A DNA stretch of 64,000 nucleotides from Rhodobacter calidifons (GTDB lineage Bacteria; Pseudomonadota; Alphaproteobacteria; Rhodobacterales; Rhodobacteraceae). Both the position numbers and the translations under genes were made by a program. Under the pieces are notes generated by a model, which worked only from the letters and a program-made list of their open reading frames with translations, was not told where the DNA came from and searched no databases. The DNA lies in contig NZ_JAANHS010000006.1 of the NCBI RefSeq assembly GCF_011174775.1, positions 62,001-126,000 of the forward strand, written 5' to 3'. Within the stretch, counting starts at the first letter, position 1. Each line of letters opens with the position of its first letter. Of this stretch, positions 18,603-27,123 are shown in pieces.

Positions 18603-19211
18603 GTGAGGTTTCTCCAGGTCTACGCAGTTGTAGACAAGGAATTCCGTCTGCTCTGGGTGGGCGGCGAGTGGGATGAATTCGCGCTTCAGAACGCGGCGCA
18701 GCAGGCTGTTGCGAACCATGTCCTTTCGACCTCGCTGATGTCGCATATCGCCGGAGAACAGACACGCGCCGCCACCGCGCGCCTGATCGAGGCCGTGCTG
18801 ACCACCAAGCGCCCGCTGCGGATGCAGTACCGCTGCGACAGCCCCAGCATGGCCCGGCTGTTCCAGCTGACGATCCAGCCGATGAAGGACGACCGGGCGT
18901 TGATGGTGCACGACCTGAAGGACGCCTGGCATTTCTCGCCGCCTCTCAACATGTGGCACTACGATCCGGCTGCGGCCGATTGCAAATGTTCCTTCTGCGG
19001 GGCCGTCCGGCTTGAGGGCGAGAGCGACTGGACCAGTTGCGACGACATCGGCGAGCGGCATCCGACGCGCGTGTTCTACGAGGTCTGTCCAAGCTGCCAA
19101 CGGGCCGTGTCAGAGGCCGTCGAAAGGGTGCTGCAAGGCGATGCCTTCAGCCCGGCGCTGGATCACGACGAGATTCCCGAACCCGGTCGCGCGAAGGACC
19201 AGAGCGAATAG
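18603..19211 (+). CDS. PAS-like protein with C-terminal CxxC pairs, function unknown
   Basis: 202 residues. Residues about 1-110 resemble the PAS-like half of a group of uncharacterised proteins (LLWVGGEWDEFALQNAA, MSHIAGEQTRAATARLIEAV, LRMQYRCDSPSMARLFQLTI). The C-terminal part has CKCSFC and, 34 residues on, CPSC, matching the paired CxxC ending of that group and probably binding zinc or another metal. No output domain is visible. It starts at GTG 18603 after GGGGACGGGA. It overlaps the end of ribD tail to tail by 49 bases. Function unknown; position next to the puf/dxs block suggests, but does not show, a link to light or redox control. Confidence 0.8.
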   Translation: MRFLQVYAVVDKEFRLLWVGGEWDEFALQNAAQQAVANHVLSTSLMSHIAGEQTRAATARLIEAVLTTKRPLRMQYRCDSPSMARLFQLTIQPMKDDRALMVHDLKDAWHFSPPLNMWHYDPAAADCKCSFCGAVRLEGESDWTSCDDIGERHPTRVFYEVCPSCQRAVSEAVERVLQGDAFSPALDHDEIPEPGRAKDQSE

Positions 19212-20275
19212 AGGTCGGGGCCCAGCCTCTCTGTCTGACGCAGGATGGGGCGCGGGGCGTCCGCCAGGGCGGCAAGACGCAGGTCGCCGAGGGCAGGGTG
19301 GCCCTCGGCCCCGATCAGAACACCGCCGGAGAACAGCGCCAGATCGTCCACCAGACCGGCGCGGATAAGCGCGGCGGCCAGAGTGCTGCCGCCTTCGTTC
19401 AGGATCCGGGTCAGCCCCCGTCCCGCCAGGCTGCGCAGCGCGGCGGCAAGGTCGAGCCGCCCGTCCGTCTCGGGCACCGCGATCAGTTCGGCCCCGGTCT
19501 TATCCCAGGCACGCCGCGCCGGGTCCGGGGCCGAGGCGCCGTGCAGGACCCAGACCGGGTGATCCTTGGCGCTGCGGCCAAGGCGGCTGTCGGGTGCGTG
19601 GCGCAAGGCGCGGTCGACAAGGATGCGGACCGGCTGGCGCGGCGCCCCCAGATCGCGGACGGTCAGATCGGGATCGTCGGCCAGCGCGGTTCCAGACCCG
19701 ACCATGACGGCGTCGTGCGCCAGCCGCAGGGCATGGACCTTGCGCCGGGCCTCTGCGCCGGTGATCCAGCGGCTTTCCCCGGTGGCCGTGGCGATCCGGC
19801 CGTCCAGCGAGGTGGCGAGTTTCACGGTCACGAAGGGCAGGCCCTGCGTCACGCGCTTCAGAAATCCGGCGTTCAGCCGGGTCGCCTGTTCGGCCATGAC
19901 GCCTTCGGACACGGCAATCCCCGCCGTGCGCAGCATCGTATGACCCTTGCCCGACACCCGGGGATCGGGGTCGGTCAGCGCGGTTACCACTCGCGCCACG
20001 CCAGCGGCGATCAGCGCCTCGGCGCAGGGCGGGGTCTTGCCGTGATGGGCGCAGGGCTCCAGCGTGACATAGGCCGTGGCGCCGCGGGCCTGCGCTCCGG
20101 CCTGGTCCAGGGCCCGGACCTCGGCATGGGGCCGGCCGCCCGGCTGGGTCCAGCCGCGCCCTACCACCAGCCCGTCCCGCACCAGCACGCAGCCGACCGC
20201 CGGATTCGGCCAGACATTGCCAAGGCCCCGCGCCGCCAGGCGCAGGGCATGGGCCATATGGCCTTCGTCGCTCAC
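19163..20275 (-). CDS. ribD: Bifunctional diaminohydroxyphosphoribosylaminopyrimidine deaminase / reductase RibD
   Basis: Two successive steps of riboflavin synthesis. N-terminal deaminase with zinc site HAEVRAL (His about 49) and [11 protein letters not shown] (about 73-83); C-terminal reductase half starting near residue 146 ([16 protein letters not shown]) with [13 protein letters not shown]. 370 residues, normal. The start overlaps the end of nrdR by 4 bases, so the two are coupled, an order common in alphaproteobacteria. Confidence 0.95.
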   Translation of the reverse strand: MSDEGHMAHALRLAARGLGNVWPNPAVGCVLVRDGLVVGRGWTQPGGRPHAEVRALDQAGAQARGATAYVTLEPCAHHGKTPPCAEALIAAGVARVVTALTDPDPRVSGKGHTMLRTAGIAVSEGVMAEQATRLNAGFLKRVTQGLPFVTVKLATSLDGRIATATGESRWITGAEARRKVHALRLAHDAVMVGSGTALADDPDLTVRDLGAPRQPVRILVDRALRHAPDSRLGRSAKDHPVWVLHGASAPDPARRAWDKTGAELIAVPETDGRLDLAAALRSLAGRGLTRILNEGGSTLAAALIRAGLVDDLALFSGGVLIGAEGHPALGDLRLAALADAPRPILRQTERLGPDLYSLWSFARPGSGISS

Positions 20276-20739
20276 TCTTCCCCGGCGGCTCCGGGCCGAA
20301 GCTCGCTTACAAAGCCGTCGAAGTCGTCGGCGGTCTGGAAGTTCTTGTAAACGCTGGCGAAACGGACATAGGCGACCGTGTCGATCCGCGCGAGGCTTTC
20401 CATCACGATCTCGCCGATGACCTTGGACGAGATGTCGGTGTCGCCCAGCGATTCCAGGCGGCGCACGATGCCGCTGATCATCTGGTCGATGCGTTCGGGG
20501 TCGATCGGCCGCTTCTGCATCGCGATGCGGATCGAGCGTTCCAGTTTCGAACGGTCGAAATCCTCGCGCTTGCCGCTGGACTTGATGACGACAAGATCGC
20601 GCAACTGGACACGTTCATAGGTCGTGAAACGGCCACCGCAGGCCGGACAGAACCGCCGGCGGCGGATCGAGACATGATCCTCTGCCGGACGCGAATCCTT
20701 CACTTGCGTGTCGATGTTGCCGCAGAACGGGCAGCGCAT
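20272..20739 (-). CDS. nrdR: Transcriptional repressor NrdR
   Basis: ATP/dATP-sensing repressor of ribonucleotide reductase genes. N-terminal zinc ribbon: MRCPFCG and [14 protein letters not shown], four cysteines present; then an ATP-cone domain from about residue 46 ([17 protein letters not shown]). 155 residues, normal. Upstream of ribD and coupled to it. Confidence 0.97.
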   Translation of the reverse strand: MRCPFCGNIDTQVKDSRPAEDHVSIRRRRFCPACGGRFTTYERVQLRDLVVIKSSGKREDFDRSKLERSIRIAMQKRPIDPERIDQMISGIVRRLESLGDTDISSKVIGEIVMESLARIDTVAYVRFASVYKNFQTADDFDGFVSELRPGAAGEE

Positions 20740-20841
20740 CGGCTCCCTCCTTGCTTTGGTGTTGGTCCTGCCTCTAGGCCGGGTGTTTCCCCCCGTTTCC
20801 CATACCGACTATAGGGGCGGGCCTTGCATCTGGGGAAGGCA

Positions 20842-20847
20842 TATAAT
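20842..20847 (+). promoter_or_regulatory. Perfect -10 hexamer before the glycosyltransferase gene
   Basis: TATAAT 87 bases upstream of the ATG at 20934, in the divergent interval with nrdR. I find no good -35 at 16-18 bases, so promoter use is uncertain. Confidence 0.3.
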
Positions 20848-20933
20848 CGCGGCCCAGAATATGGGGGCGGCACTGTGGCGGCTTGGACTCACGCCCGGCT
20901 TGCGGGGGGCGGAAGCGGAGGGGTAGATGAAGC

Positions 20934-21818
20934 ATGACCGACCCAAGTATCGCCCCCCGCATCGCGCTTTGTGCCATCATCCGGAACGAGATCCGCGCCC
21001 TGGTGGAATGGCTGGCGCATTACAAGGCCCTGGGCGTCAGCGAGGTGGTGATCTACGACAATTCAAGCACCGACGGCACCACCGAGGCGCTGCGCGTGCT
21101 GGACGAGGCGGGCGAGCTGGTCCACCTTGATTGGCCCCATTCGGTGGGCGCGCGCCCGCAGCGGCTGGCCTATGAACATGCCCGCCGGCACAGTGACGCG
21201 GACTGGCTGGCCTTCTTCGACGCCGATGAATTCCTGGTCCTGCACCAGGATGCAAGCCTTGGCGCCTTTCTGGCCCGGATGCCGCCGGATGTCTCGGCTG
21301 TTGCGGAGAACTGGATCGTCTTCGGCAGCGGCGGGGCACAGACCTATCTCCCGTTGCCCGTCACCGAACGCTTTACCGAGGCGCTGGCGGCCGATGCGCC
21401 TGCGAACCGGACGGTCAAGGCGATCGGGCGGCGCGAACGGCTGTCGGGCACCGGCATCCACCGGGTCGCGGTCGCGCAGGGGCGCTATGTGATGCCCTCG
21501 GGCGCCCCGGCCGAGTTCGACGGGCTGACGGCGACCGTGGCACCCGAGGTGACGGTTGCGGCGCTGCATCACTACGCGATCAAGTCACAAGAGGAATTTG
21601 CCGAGAAACGGGCGCGCGGCCATGCCAATTCGCAGTTCCCCGAGATCAAGCGGGCGCGCCTGGAGGCAGGTCTTGCCACGCTGGACGCCGGGGGTGCGCG
21701 CAATGACATCCTCGCGCGCCGTTCGGGTCCGATGCGGGCCGAGGCGCTGCGGCTGCGCGGCAACCTGCTGGAGGCGGGACTGCGCTTTCCGGTCTGGCCC
21801 TTCGTCGAGCATAGCTGA
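20934..21818 (+). CDS. Glycosyltransferase family 2-like / family 92-type protein
   Basis: 294 residues, GT-A fold. N-terminal block RIALCAIIRNEIRALVEWLA and VVIYDNSSTDGTTEAL, then the metal-binding DADEF (in DWLAFFDADEFLVL) near residue 95. This pattern (IRNE...EWL...YDNSSTD) is typical of the small glycosyltransferases with DUF23/Glyco_tranf_2_4-like sequence. Acceptor unknown; no polysaccharide genes adjoin it. The ATG at 20934 follows GGAAGCGGAGGGG. Confidence 0.85.
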   Translation: MTDPSIAPRIALCAIIRNEIRALVEWLAHYKALGVSEVVIYDNSSTDGTTEALRVLDEAGELVHLDWPHSVGARPQRLAYEHARRHSDADWLAFFDADEFLVLHQDASLGAFLARMPPDVSAVAENWIVFGSGGAQTYLPLPVTERFTEALAADAPANRTVKAIGRRERLSGTGIHRVAVAQGRYVMPSGAPAEFDGLTATVAPEVTVAALHHYAIKSQEEFAEKRARGHANSQFPEIKRARLEAGLATLDAGGARNDILARRSGPMRAEALRLRGNLLEAGLRFPVWPFVEHS

Positions 21819-21875
21819 ATGGCTGTTCGGAAAAATCTCGTCGATTTCGTCATGTTCGTGTTACAATTTCCCTTT

Positions 21876-22151
21876 ATGCGGATGCGACTCGCCCTTCTGT
21901 TTCTCTGCGCGACGCCGGCCCTGGCGAAGGGTCCGATTGCCGAAGTGATCTGCGTGCCGCGCCCTGAACTGGAACGGAAATTGTCCGGTGCCACCGTTTC
22001 GGCCGCGGGGCTGCGCGACAGCGAGACGGTGCTGGAAATCTGGACCCGGCCTTCGGGTGACCGGACGCTGGTGCAAAGCTATGCCGACGGGATCGCCTGC
22101 ATCCTCGCCATGGGCGAGGCATGGGAGGCCATGGTGCCCCCGCCCGCCTGA
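21876..22151 (+). CDS. Small exported protein of unknown function
   Basis: 91 residues from the ATG at 21876, beginning with a signal peptide (MRMRLALLFLCATPALA, cleavage after ALA at 17). The mature part of about 74 residues has two cysteines (VICVPR and GIACIL) that could form a disulphide. An in-frame ATG at 21819, directly after the upstream stop, would bury the signal peptide, so the later start is preferred. No family recognised. Confidence 0.7.
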   Translation: MRMRLALLFLCATPALAKGPIAEVICVPRPELERKLSGATVSAAGLRDSETVLEIWTRPSGDRTLVQSYADGIACILAMGEAWEAMVPPPA

Positions 22152-22196
22152 GGGCGCGGTCCAGAGGAACCCGCGCCGCCGGGTCGGGATCACCGC

Positions 22197-22709
22197 TCAG
22201 GCAATCCCGGCCGGGATCATTGCCTTGCACCAGTTGGCAACCTGGCGCGGATCGGCGGGCAAAGCGGTCACCCCTTCTCCGGCAAAGGCCAGAAAAGCTG
22301 CTAGGTTCAACCCGTTGACGCCGATCAGGACCGGAAGCCCAAGCTCCAGCGCGTCGGCGATCACCGGGACCATGCCCTTGCCTTCGGCCTCGCGCTTGCC
22401 GAACTTGTTGACGATCAGAACCTCGGCGCCGGGCAGCCGGTTCTGCACGGCGACCACGGTCTGCTCAAGCGCGCCGGAATCCAGCGTGCAACCCCGGGCG
22501 AGGTCGCCACGGTCCTCGCTGATGCGGACGACGGGGCCGTCGGGCAAAACCGCAAGGTCCATGTCGCATTTCCGACGGTCCGGGCGTTCGATATTCGACT
22601 GCACCGTGCCCGCAAGCCGGACCCCGTCGGCGGCCAGTATAGCGGCGGTTTCGGCGATCAGGGCATCGGTGCGACCGCGGCCCTGCAGGGTGACATAGGC
22701 AAGTTTCAT
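22197..22709 (-). CDS. DUF2478 family protein (P-loop-like, molybdenum-linked)
   Basis: 170 residues starting MKLAYVTLQGRGRTDALIA. The sequence fits DUF2478: ILAADGVRLAGTVQSN, CDMDLAVLPDGPVVRIS, GCTLDSGALEQTV and VLIVNKFGKREAEGKGM. DUF2478 proteins tend to sit near molybdate transport or molybdoenzyme genes. Here it is the last gene after aioBA, 58 bases downstream on the same strand, so a role in molybdenum cofactor supply or insertion for AioA is plausible; this is inference. A longer in-frame start (22823) would overlap aioA and is rejected. Confidence 0.8.
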   Translation of the reverse strand: MKLAYVTLQGRGRTDALIAETAAILAADGVRLAGTVQSNIERPDRRKCDMDLAVLPDGPVVRISEDRGDLARGCTLDSGALEQTVVAVQNRLPGAEVLIVNKFGKREAEGKGMVPVIADALELGLPVLIGVNGLNLAAFLAFAGEGVTALPADPRQVANWCKAMIPAGIA

Positions 22710-22767
22710 CGGCGTTCCCTGAAAAGGAAACGCCGCCCGGGGCCTTCCCGGGCGGCGCAAGGTCAGA

Positions 22768-25227
22768 TCAGAGCTCGACTTCCCACGACTTGTAGGACAC
22801 CGCCGCCGAGGCCGGGGTCGCATCCGAGATCTTGCGGATGTTCGCCCAGGTGGCCTTGTAGTTGGGCAGGATCAGCTCGTTCACGCCGGCGTTCACGATG
22901 TTGCCCTGCGCGCCGTTCGGGGCACCGAAGACCATGAAGGTCTCGTTGCGCTTCGCGGTCGGCTCGGGGTAGGCGAGCGCCTGGGTGGCGCCCATGTCGT
23001 TGTAGACCTCCACCATGTCGCCCGCCTTGATGCCAAGCTCGGCCATGTCCTCGGGGTTGATCTGGATGAAGGGCACCGGGAAGCGGTCCATCACGAACTC
23101 GTTGCCCTGATCCAGGAACCAGTTCTGCCAGTTCATGTTGGCCCGGCCGTTGTTGATGAAGAACCGGTGGTTGGCCTGCTGCTGGGCCTTGCCCGCCGCC
23201 TGCCAGCCGCGCCATTCGCCCATGCAGAACAAGGCCTTGCCGTCCTCGCGCCCGTGCCGGGTGAAGACCCCGTCCTCATAGAGGCGGTTGGTGCCGATCA
23301 GCTTGCCATCGGCATAGCCCACCACAGGTTCCAGCACCCCGTCGTTGCCCATGGCGCGCAGGCGGTCATAGGTGACTTCGGGGTTGCCCTGATGGTAGCC
23401 ATCCATGAAGGCGTCTTCCTCGGTCTTCCAGTCATAGCCCTTGAACTGGTCGGCATAGTCGTTGCGGCCCTCTTCGCGCAGCACACGTTCCAGGTTCTGG
23501 GCGATGCCGGCGGCGATGAGGCAGTCGGGGCGCGCCGAGCCCGGCGGGTCCATGTATTTCTCGGTCAGCCGCAGGCGCCGTTCGCCGTTCATCGAGGTCA
23601 GGTTCATCTCGCCCGATTCGGCCGCCGGCAGGATGACATGCGCGGCCTGGCCGATCTGGCTGTGGATGATGTCCACGCAGACCGAGAAGATGCCACCCGC
23701 ATTGACCGCCGAAACGATCGCATCGACCAGCTCCTCGCGCGACCGGCCCGCCGCGGCGTCCATGGCGTCCTTCACCATCTGGCTGCGCCGGTTGTAGACG
23801 CGCTTGAACTGGCTGGCGTTCAGCGTGGTCTTGTAGTGGTCGTTGGCCCAGATGTGGTGCACCTTGCCGCGACCGGCGATCAGCAGGTCGTCGATATAGG
23901 GCGCAGGGCGGCCGACATGGGCGTCGGAGGGGCGGTAGTAGCCTTCCTGGTGGCCGCCCAGACGGCAGCAGCCGCCGCCTTCGCGGCCCACGTTGCCGGT
24001 GGCCAGCGCGATGTTCAGCAAGCTGCCGATGGCACGATAGTTGTCGTTGCCCCAGATGATGCCCTTTTCATAGCCGGTGACGCATTTCCGGCGGCTGCCG
24101 TCCTCCTTCGGCTTGGCGATCCACTCGGCGGCCTGGATGATCTGCGCCTCGGTCAGGCCGGTGGCGGCGGCGCCGTCGGCCAGGCTCATCTTGCAGGCGA
24201 CGCGGGCCGCCTCGAACGAGCCAAGCGAGGCGGGATGCGCAGAGTCGGCCGGCACCGCCACGTCGCCCTGGAAGGTCGATTTGGCGATGAAGTCGGCATC
24301 GACCCAGCCCTGATCGGCGATGTAGGTGAACAGCGTGTTGTGCAGCGCCACGTCCGAGCCCGGCTTGATCGCCAGATGCAGCACGTTTTCGGCCCCTGCA
24401 TACTGCTCGCTGGCATCCACCGTCACCGTGCGGCGCGGGTCCGAGATGACGACCTTGGCCCCGTTCTGCATCCCCTTGGCCATATGGTTGAGGAACAGGT
24501 TGGTCTGGCATTCCATCGGGTTGGTGCCGACCAAGAAGATCGTGTCGGTCACTTCGTAGTCGGCGTAGTTGTAGTTCAGCTCGTCCACGCCCATGTCGCG
24601 GCTGGAGTGGACCTCGGAATTGTAGGCCGGGCGGTTGTGGATGCGGCAATGCCTGACCTTCATCGATTCGAAGTAGAGCTTGCCGGTGCCCCAGGTGTTC
24701 TCATACCCGCCTGCGCTGCCGCCGTGGTCGAACATCGACACGAACAGATCGTCCTCGTTGTCCTTGTCGATCACGCGGGCGGTGACGCGGGCCACCAGGT
24801 CCAGCGCATCGTCCCAGCTGGTCGGCTGCCAGGTACCATAGCGCCAGACCATCGGATCGGTCAGGCGCTGCTGCTGCGTGCCGGTGACGTCGGACTTGCG
24901 GTTTTCCGCCATCCGCGCGCCGCGGATCGAGCCGAGGCCCGAGTTCACCACGCAGTTCACATCGGGCTTGATGACCAGATGCACATCCTTGCCGTTCTGC
25001 TTGACGACGTTGTACATCGAGGGCGCATACCAGGCCTCGGTCTCGGCCCCCTGCTGCTGCGACAGGTCCGCGCCGATCCAGTTGCTGTCGGTGGAGCCTT
25101 GCGTCTTCAGCGGCCAGGTATAGGCCTTGTAGCCGCAGCCGACGATGCAGTAGTGGCAGGCGACGTTGTGTTCCTTCGCGCCTGCGGGAATGATCGGCAG
25201 GCGGTCGATGTTGCGCTTGTAAGCCAT
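22768..25227 (-). CDS. aioA: Arsenite oxidase large (molybdopterin) subunit AioA
   Basis: Periplasmic catalytic subunit that oxidises arsenite to arsenate at a molybdenum bis-MGD site. 819 residues, close to known AioA (about 820-845). The 3Fe-4S ligands are C24, C27 and C31 (CHYCIVGC); the fourth ligand is absent, as expected for AioA. Other blocks: RCxIH-like VRHCRIHNRPAYNSEVHS, GTNPMECQTNLFLNHM, RKCVTGYEKGIIWGNDNY and GRxxNMNWQ-like GRANMNWQNWF. No signal of its own, so it is exported with the Tat-targeted AioB, whose gene ends 13 bases upstream. Confidence 0.97.
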   Translation of the reverse strand: MAYKRNIDRLPIIPAGAKEHNVACHYCIVGCGYKAYTWPLKTQGSTDSNWIGADLSQQQGAETEAWYAPSMYNVVKQNGKDVHLVIKPDVNCVVNSGLGSIRGARMAENRKSDVTGTQQQRLTDPMVWRYGTWQPTSWDDALDLVARVTARVIDKDNEDDLFVSMFDHGGSAGGYENTWGTGKLYFESMKVRHCRIHNRPAYNSEVHSSRDMGVDELNYNYADYEVTDTIFLVGTNPMECQTNLFLNHMAKGMQNGAKVVISDPRRTVTVDASEQYAGAENVLHLAIKPGSDVALHNTLFTYIADQGWVDADFIAKSTFQGDVAVPADSAHPASLGSFEAARVACKMSLADGAAATGLTEAQIIQAAEWIAKPKEDGSRRKCVTGYEKGIIWGNDNYRAIGSLLNIALATGNVGREGGGCCRLGGHQEGYYRPSDAHVGRPAPYIDDLLIAGRGKVHHIWANDHYKTTLNASQFKRVYNRRSQMVKDAMDAAAGRSREELVDAIVSAVNAGGIFSVCVDIIHSQIGQAAHVILPAAESGEMNLTSMNGERRLRLTEKYMDPPGSARPDCLIAAGIAQNLERVLREEGRNDYADQFKGYDWKTEEDAFMDGYHQGNPEVTYDRLRAMGNDGVLEPVVGYADGKLIGTNRLYEDGVFTRHGREDGKALFCMGEWRGWQAAGKAQQQANHRFFINNGRANMNWQNWFLDQGNEFVMDRFPVPFIQINPEDMAELGIKAGDMVEVYNDMGATQALAYPEPTAKRNETFMVFGAPNGAQGNIVNAGVNELILPNYKATWANIRKISDATPASAAVSYKSWEVEL

Positions 25228-25240
25228 GTCGATTCCCCCC

Positions 25241-25765
25241 TTATGCCAGCACGTTTGACAGACGGCCGTAGATCAGCTCGTCCGCGCCTTCGGCATAGAT
25301 GTCGCCCTTGTCGTCCACCCGCAGGGTGAACTGCGGCAGGTTCTGCGTGGCATGGCCCCAGATCTGCTGGCCGCCCTTTTCGCAGTCGAACCGGCTGAAG
25401 TGCCCGGGGCAGTTCAGCGTCTTGTCCGAGGCGGCATAGCTCATGATGTAGCCCTTGTGCGGGCAGAGCACAGAATAGGCGACGATGTCGCCGTCCGGGC
25501 CGACGCCGCCCTCGACCGGGGTGCCCAGTTTCAAGAGGATGCCGGGGCTGTCGGCATCGGGGTAGCCGATGTCCATCGGCTCGTTCACCTTCAGGTCCGA
25601 GATGTTGGCCAGTTTGCTGGACGGATAGTCCAGCATCGCCTTCGCCGTCTGTGCCTGCGCCTGCCCCGCGGGCAGGACCGTTGCCGCCGCAGCCCCCGCC
25701 GCGCCAAGGACACCCCCGCGCAGGAACTGACGGCGGCCGACATCGACCAACCGGTTGCATTTCAT
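25241..25765 (-). CDS. aioB: Arsenite oxidase small (Rieske) subunit AioB
   Basis: Rieske subunit taking electrons from AioA to a cytochrome or azurin in the periplasm. 174 residues: twin-arginine signal (GRRQFLRG, residues 10-17, then a hydrophobic stretch ending AQAQT), Rieske ligands C101-P-H103 and C119-x-x-H122. The positions that form a disulphide in Alcaligenes faecalis AioB are Tyr106 and Gly121 here, as in the disulphide-lacking alphaproteobacterial type. The start at 25765 is set by the twin-arginine motif. First gene of aioBA. Confidence 0.96.
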   Translation of the reverse strand: MKCNRLVDVGRRQFLRGGVLGAAGAAAATVLPAGQAQAQTAKAMLDYPSSKLANISDLKVNEPMDIGYPDADSPGILLKLGTPVEGGVGPDGDIVAYSVLCPHKGYIMSYAASDKTLNCPGHFSRFDCEKGGQQIWGHATQNLPQFTLRVDDKGDIYAEGADELIYGRLSNVLA

Positions 25766-25885
25766 GGTAGCTTCCCTCCCTGGCTGCCTTTGCCCAAGGA
25801 TAGCGGAGCGGCAGGCGCACGCGCGACGGTTGGCGCCCCTGCGCTGCAATGCGGCAAGTCGTTGCAGAAAAACGCGAATTTCGAT

Positions 25886-25903
25886 TGTTCGGATATCCGA
25901 ACA
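25886..25903. promoter_or_regulatory. Perfect 18-bp palindrome upstream of aioB
   Basis: TGTTCGGATATCCGAACA, centred about 130 bases before the aioB start and just past the aioR stop. It is a likely operator, either for AioR or for a TGT-N12-ACA binder such as PpsR, whose consensus it meets exactly. Confidence 0.55.
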
Positions 25904-25914
25904 TGCTGCGGGCC

Positions 25915-27123
25915 TCAGAGCCCAAGTTTCTGCATCTTTTCCCACAGCGTGGTGCGCGACACGCGCAGGATGCGCGCCGCCTCGCCGATCTGGCCCCGGG
26001 TGCGCTCCAGCGCCGCGATGATCTGCGCGCGCTCGGCAGCGTCGCGCGCCTCTGCCAGCGAGCGCAGCGACGGCTCGCCCGCCTGTTCGGGAAAGAGGTC
26101 CGAGGTCAGGACATGCGCGCCCTCGGCCATTTCCACCGCGCGCATCAGACGGGCGCGCAGCTCGCGGCCGTTGTCGGGCCAGTCATGCGCACGGATCGCC
26201 TCTTCGGCCGAGCCCGCCAGACCGACCAGCGGCACCGCGCGACGCGCGTTGAAGGCCGGGAACAGGCGGTTGGCCAGCCAGACGGCATCCTCGGGCCGTT
26301 CGGCCAGCGTGGGGACGACGATCTCGTGCGCACGCAGCCGTGCCAGCAGATCGGCGCGCATTGGCGGGCCGGCAGCCTCGCCGATCCGCAGGGCGGCGGT
26401 GGCGATCAGGCGGAAGGCGGGATCGGCCAGGGCAGCGACCAGCCGGTCCTGCACGCCGGCCCCGGCTGCCTCCAGGCCGACCAGGATCAGGGTTCCGTCC
26501 GCGGCCTCGGCGATGGCCCGATCCAGCGCGGCCACATCGACCGGCGCGCGGCGGGCGTCCAGCACCACGCAAGGCGCGGCGCGGCGGTCCGACAGCGCAT
26601 GCACCCGCCGCGCGAGCCGCAGCTTGCCAAGGCCCGAGGCGCCAAGGATCAGCAGCGGCGCGTCCTGCCCCGCGGCCTGCGCGATCTGCCGATCGACCAT
26701 CCGGGCGGCATCGGAGATGCCGGTCTCGGACGGCATCTCCAGATCGGCGCGCGGGCGCATGACGCGCGCCAGCCGGGCCAGGAAATCGCCGATCTCGAAG
26801 GGCTTGACGATATACTCTGCCGCACCCGACCGGATCAGCCTTACGGCCTGGTCGATCGTGCCCTGGCCGGTGATGAACAGGAAGGGCGGCGGGTGGCTGG
26901 TGCGGGTCAGCGTGTCGTAGAGTTCTTCCCCCGTCCCGTCGGGCAGGCGGATGTCGCAGATCACCGCGTCCACCGACCGGCGCGGGGTGCGGATCGCGGG
27001 CAGGGCGCGGGCGATCTGGCGGTGCCATTGCACCTCGGCCCCTTCCAGTTCCAGCCGTTGCAGAAGCGAGGCCCCCATGATCTCGTCGTCCTCGACCAGG
27101 ACGATGCGCCGCCCCTCAAGCAT
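25915..27123 (-). CDS. aioR: Response regulator AioR (NtrC-like, degenerate AAA+ domain)
   Basis: Regulator of arsenite oxidase. 402 residues in three parts. Receiver 1-120 is intact: D12, D13, phospho-acceptor D57, T85, K107. The central AAA+ domain has a Walker A variant (GASGLGK, 161-167), but the Walker B region reads DGTLILVG without the DE pair, and the stretch between them is short and has no GAFTGA loop; WPDNGREL (315-322) remains. C-terminal Fis-type helix-turn-helix 367-399. Loss of GAFTGA means it should not open sigma54 promoters; Rhodobacter capsulatus NtrC is a known regulator of this kind that works with sigma70. Overlaps aioS by 8 bases. Confidence 0.9.
   Translation of the reverse strand: MLEGRRIVLVEDDEIMGASLLQRLELEGAEVQWHRQIARALPAIRTPRRSVDAVICDIRLPDGTGEELYDTLTRTSHPPPFLFITGQGTIDQAVRLIRSGAAEYIVKPFEIGDFLARLARVMRPRADLEMPSETGISDAARMVDRQIAQAAGQDAPLLILGASGLGKLRLARRVHALSDRRAAPCVVLDARRAPVDVAALDRAIAEAADGTLILVGLEAAGAGVQDRLVAALADPAFRLIATAALRIGEAAGPPMRADLLARLRAHEIVVPTLAERPEDAVWLANRLFPAFNARRAVPLVGLAGSAEEAIRAHDWPDNGRELRARLMRAVEMAEGAHVLTSDLFPEQAGEPSLRSLAEARDAAERAQIIAALERTRGQIGEAARILRVSRTTLWEKMQKLGL

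Noticed and set aside
23167-25329. A 720-codon plus-strand frame opposite aioA
   Set aside because: Antisense shadow; aioA has all the molybdopterin and cluster motifs, whereas this frame matches nothing.
25766-25914. A sigma54 promoter (GG-N10-GC) before aioB
   Set aside because: I looked on both strands and found no GG/GC pair with a 10-base gap in a sensible context; absence fits the degenerate AioR.
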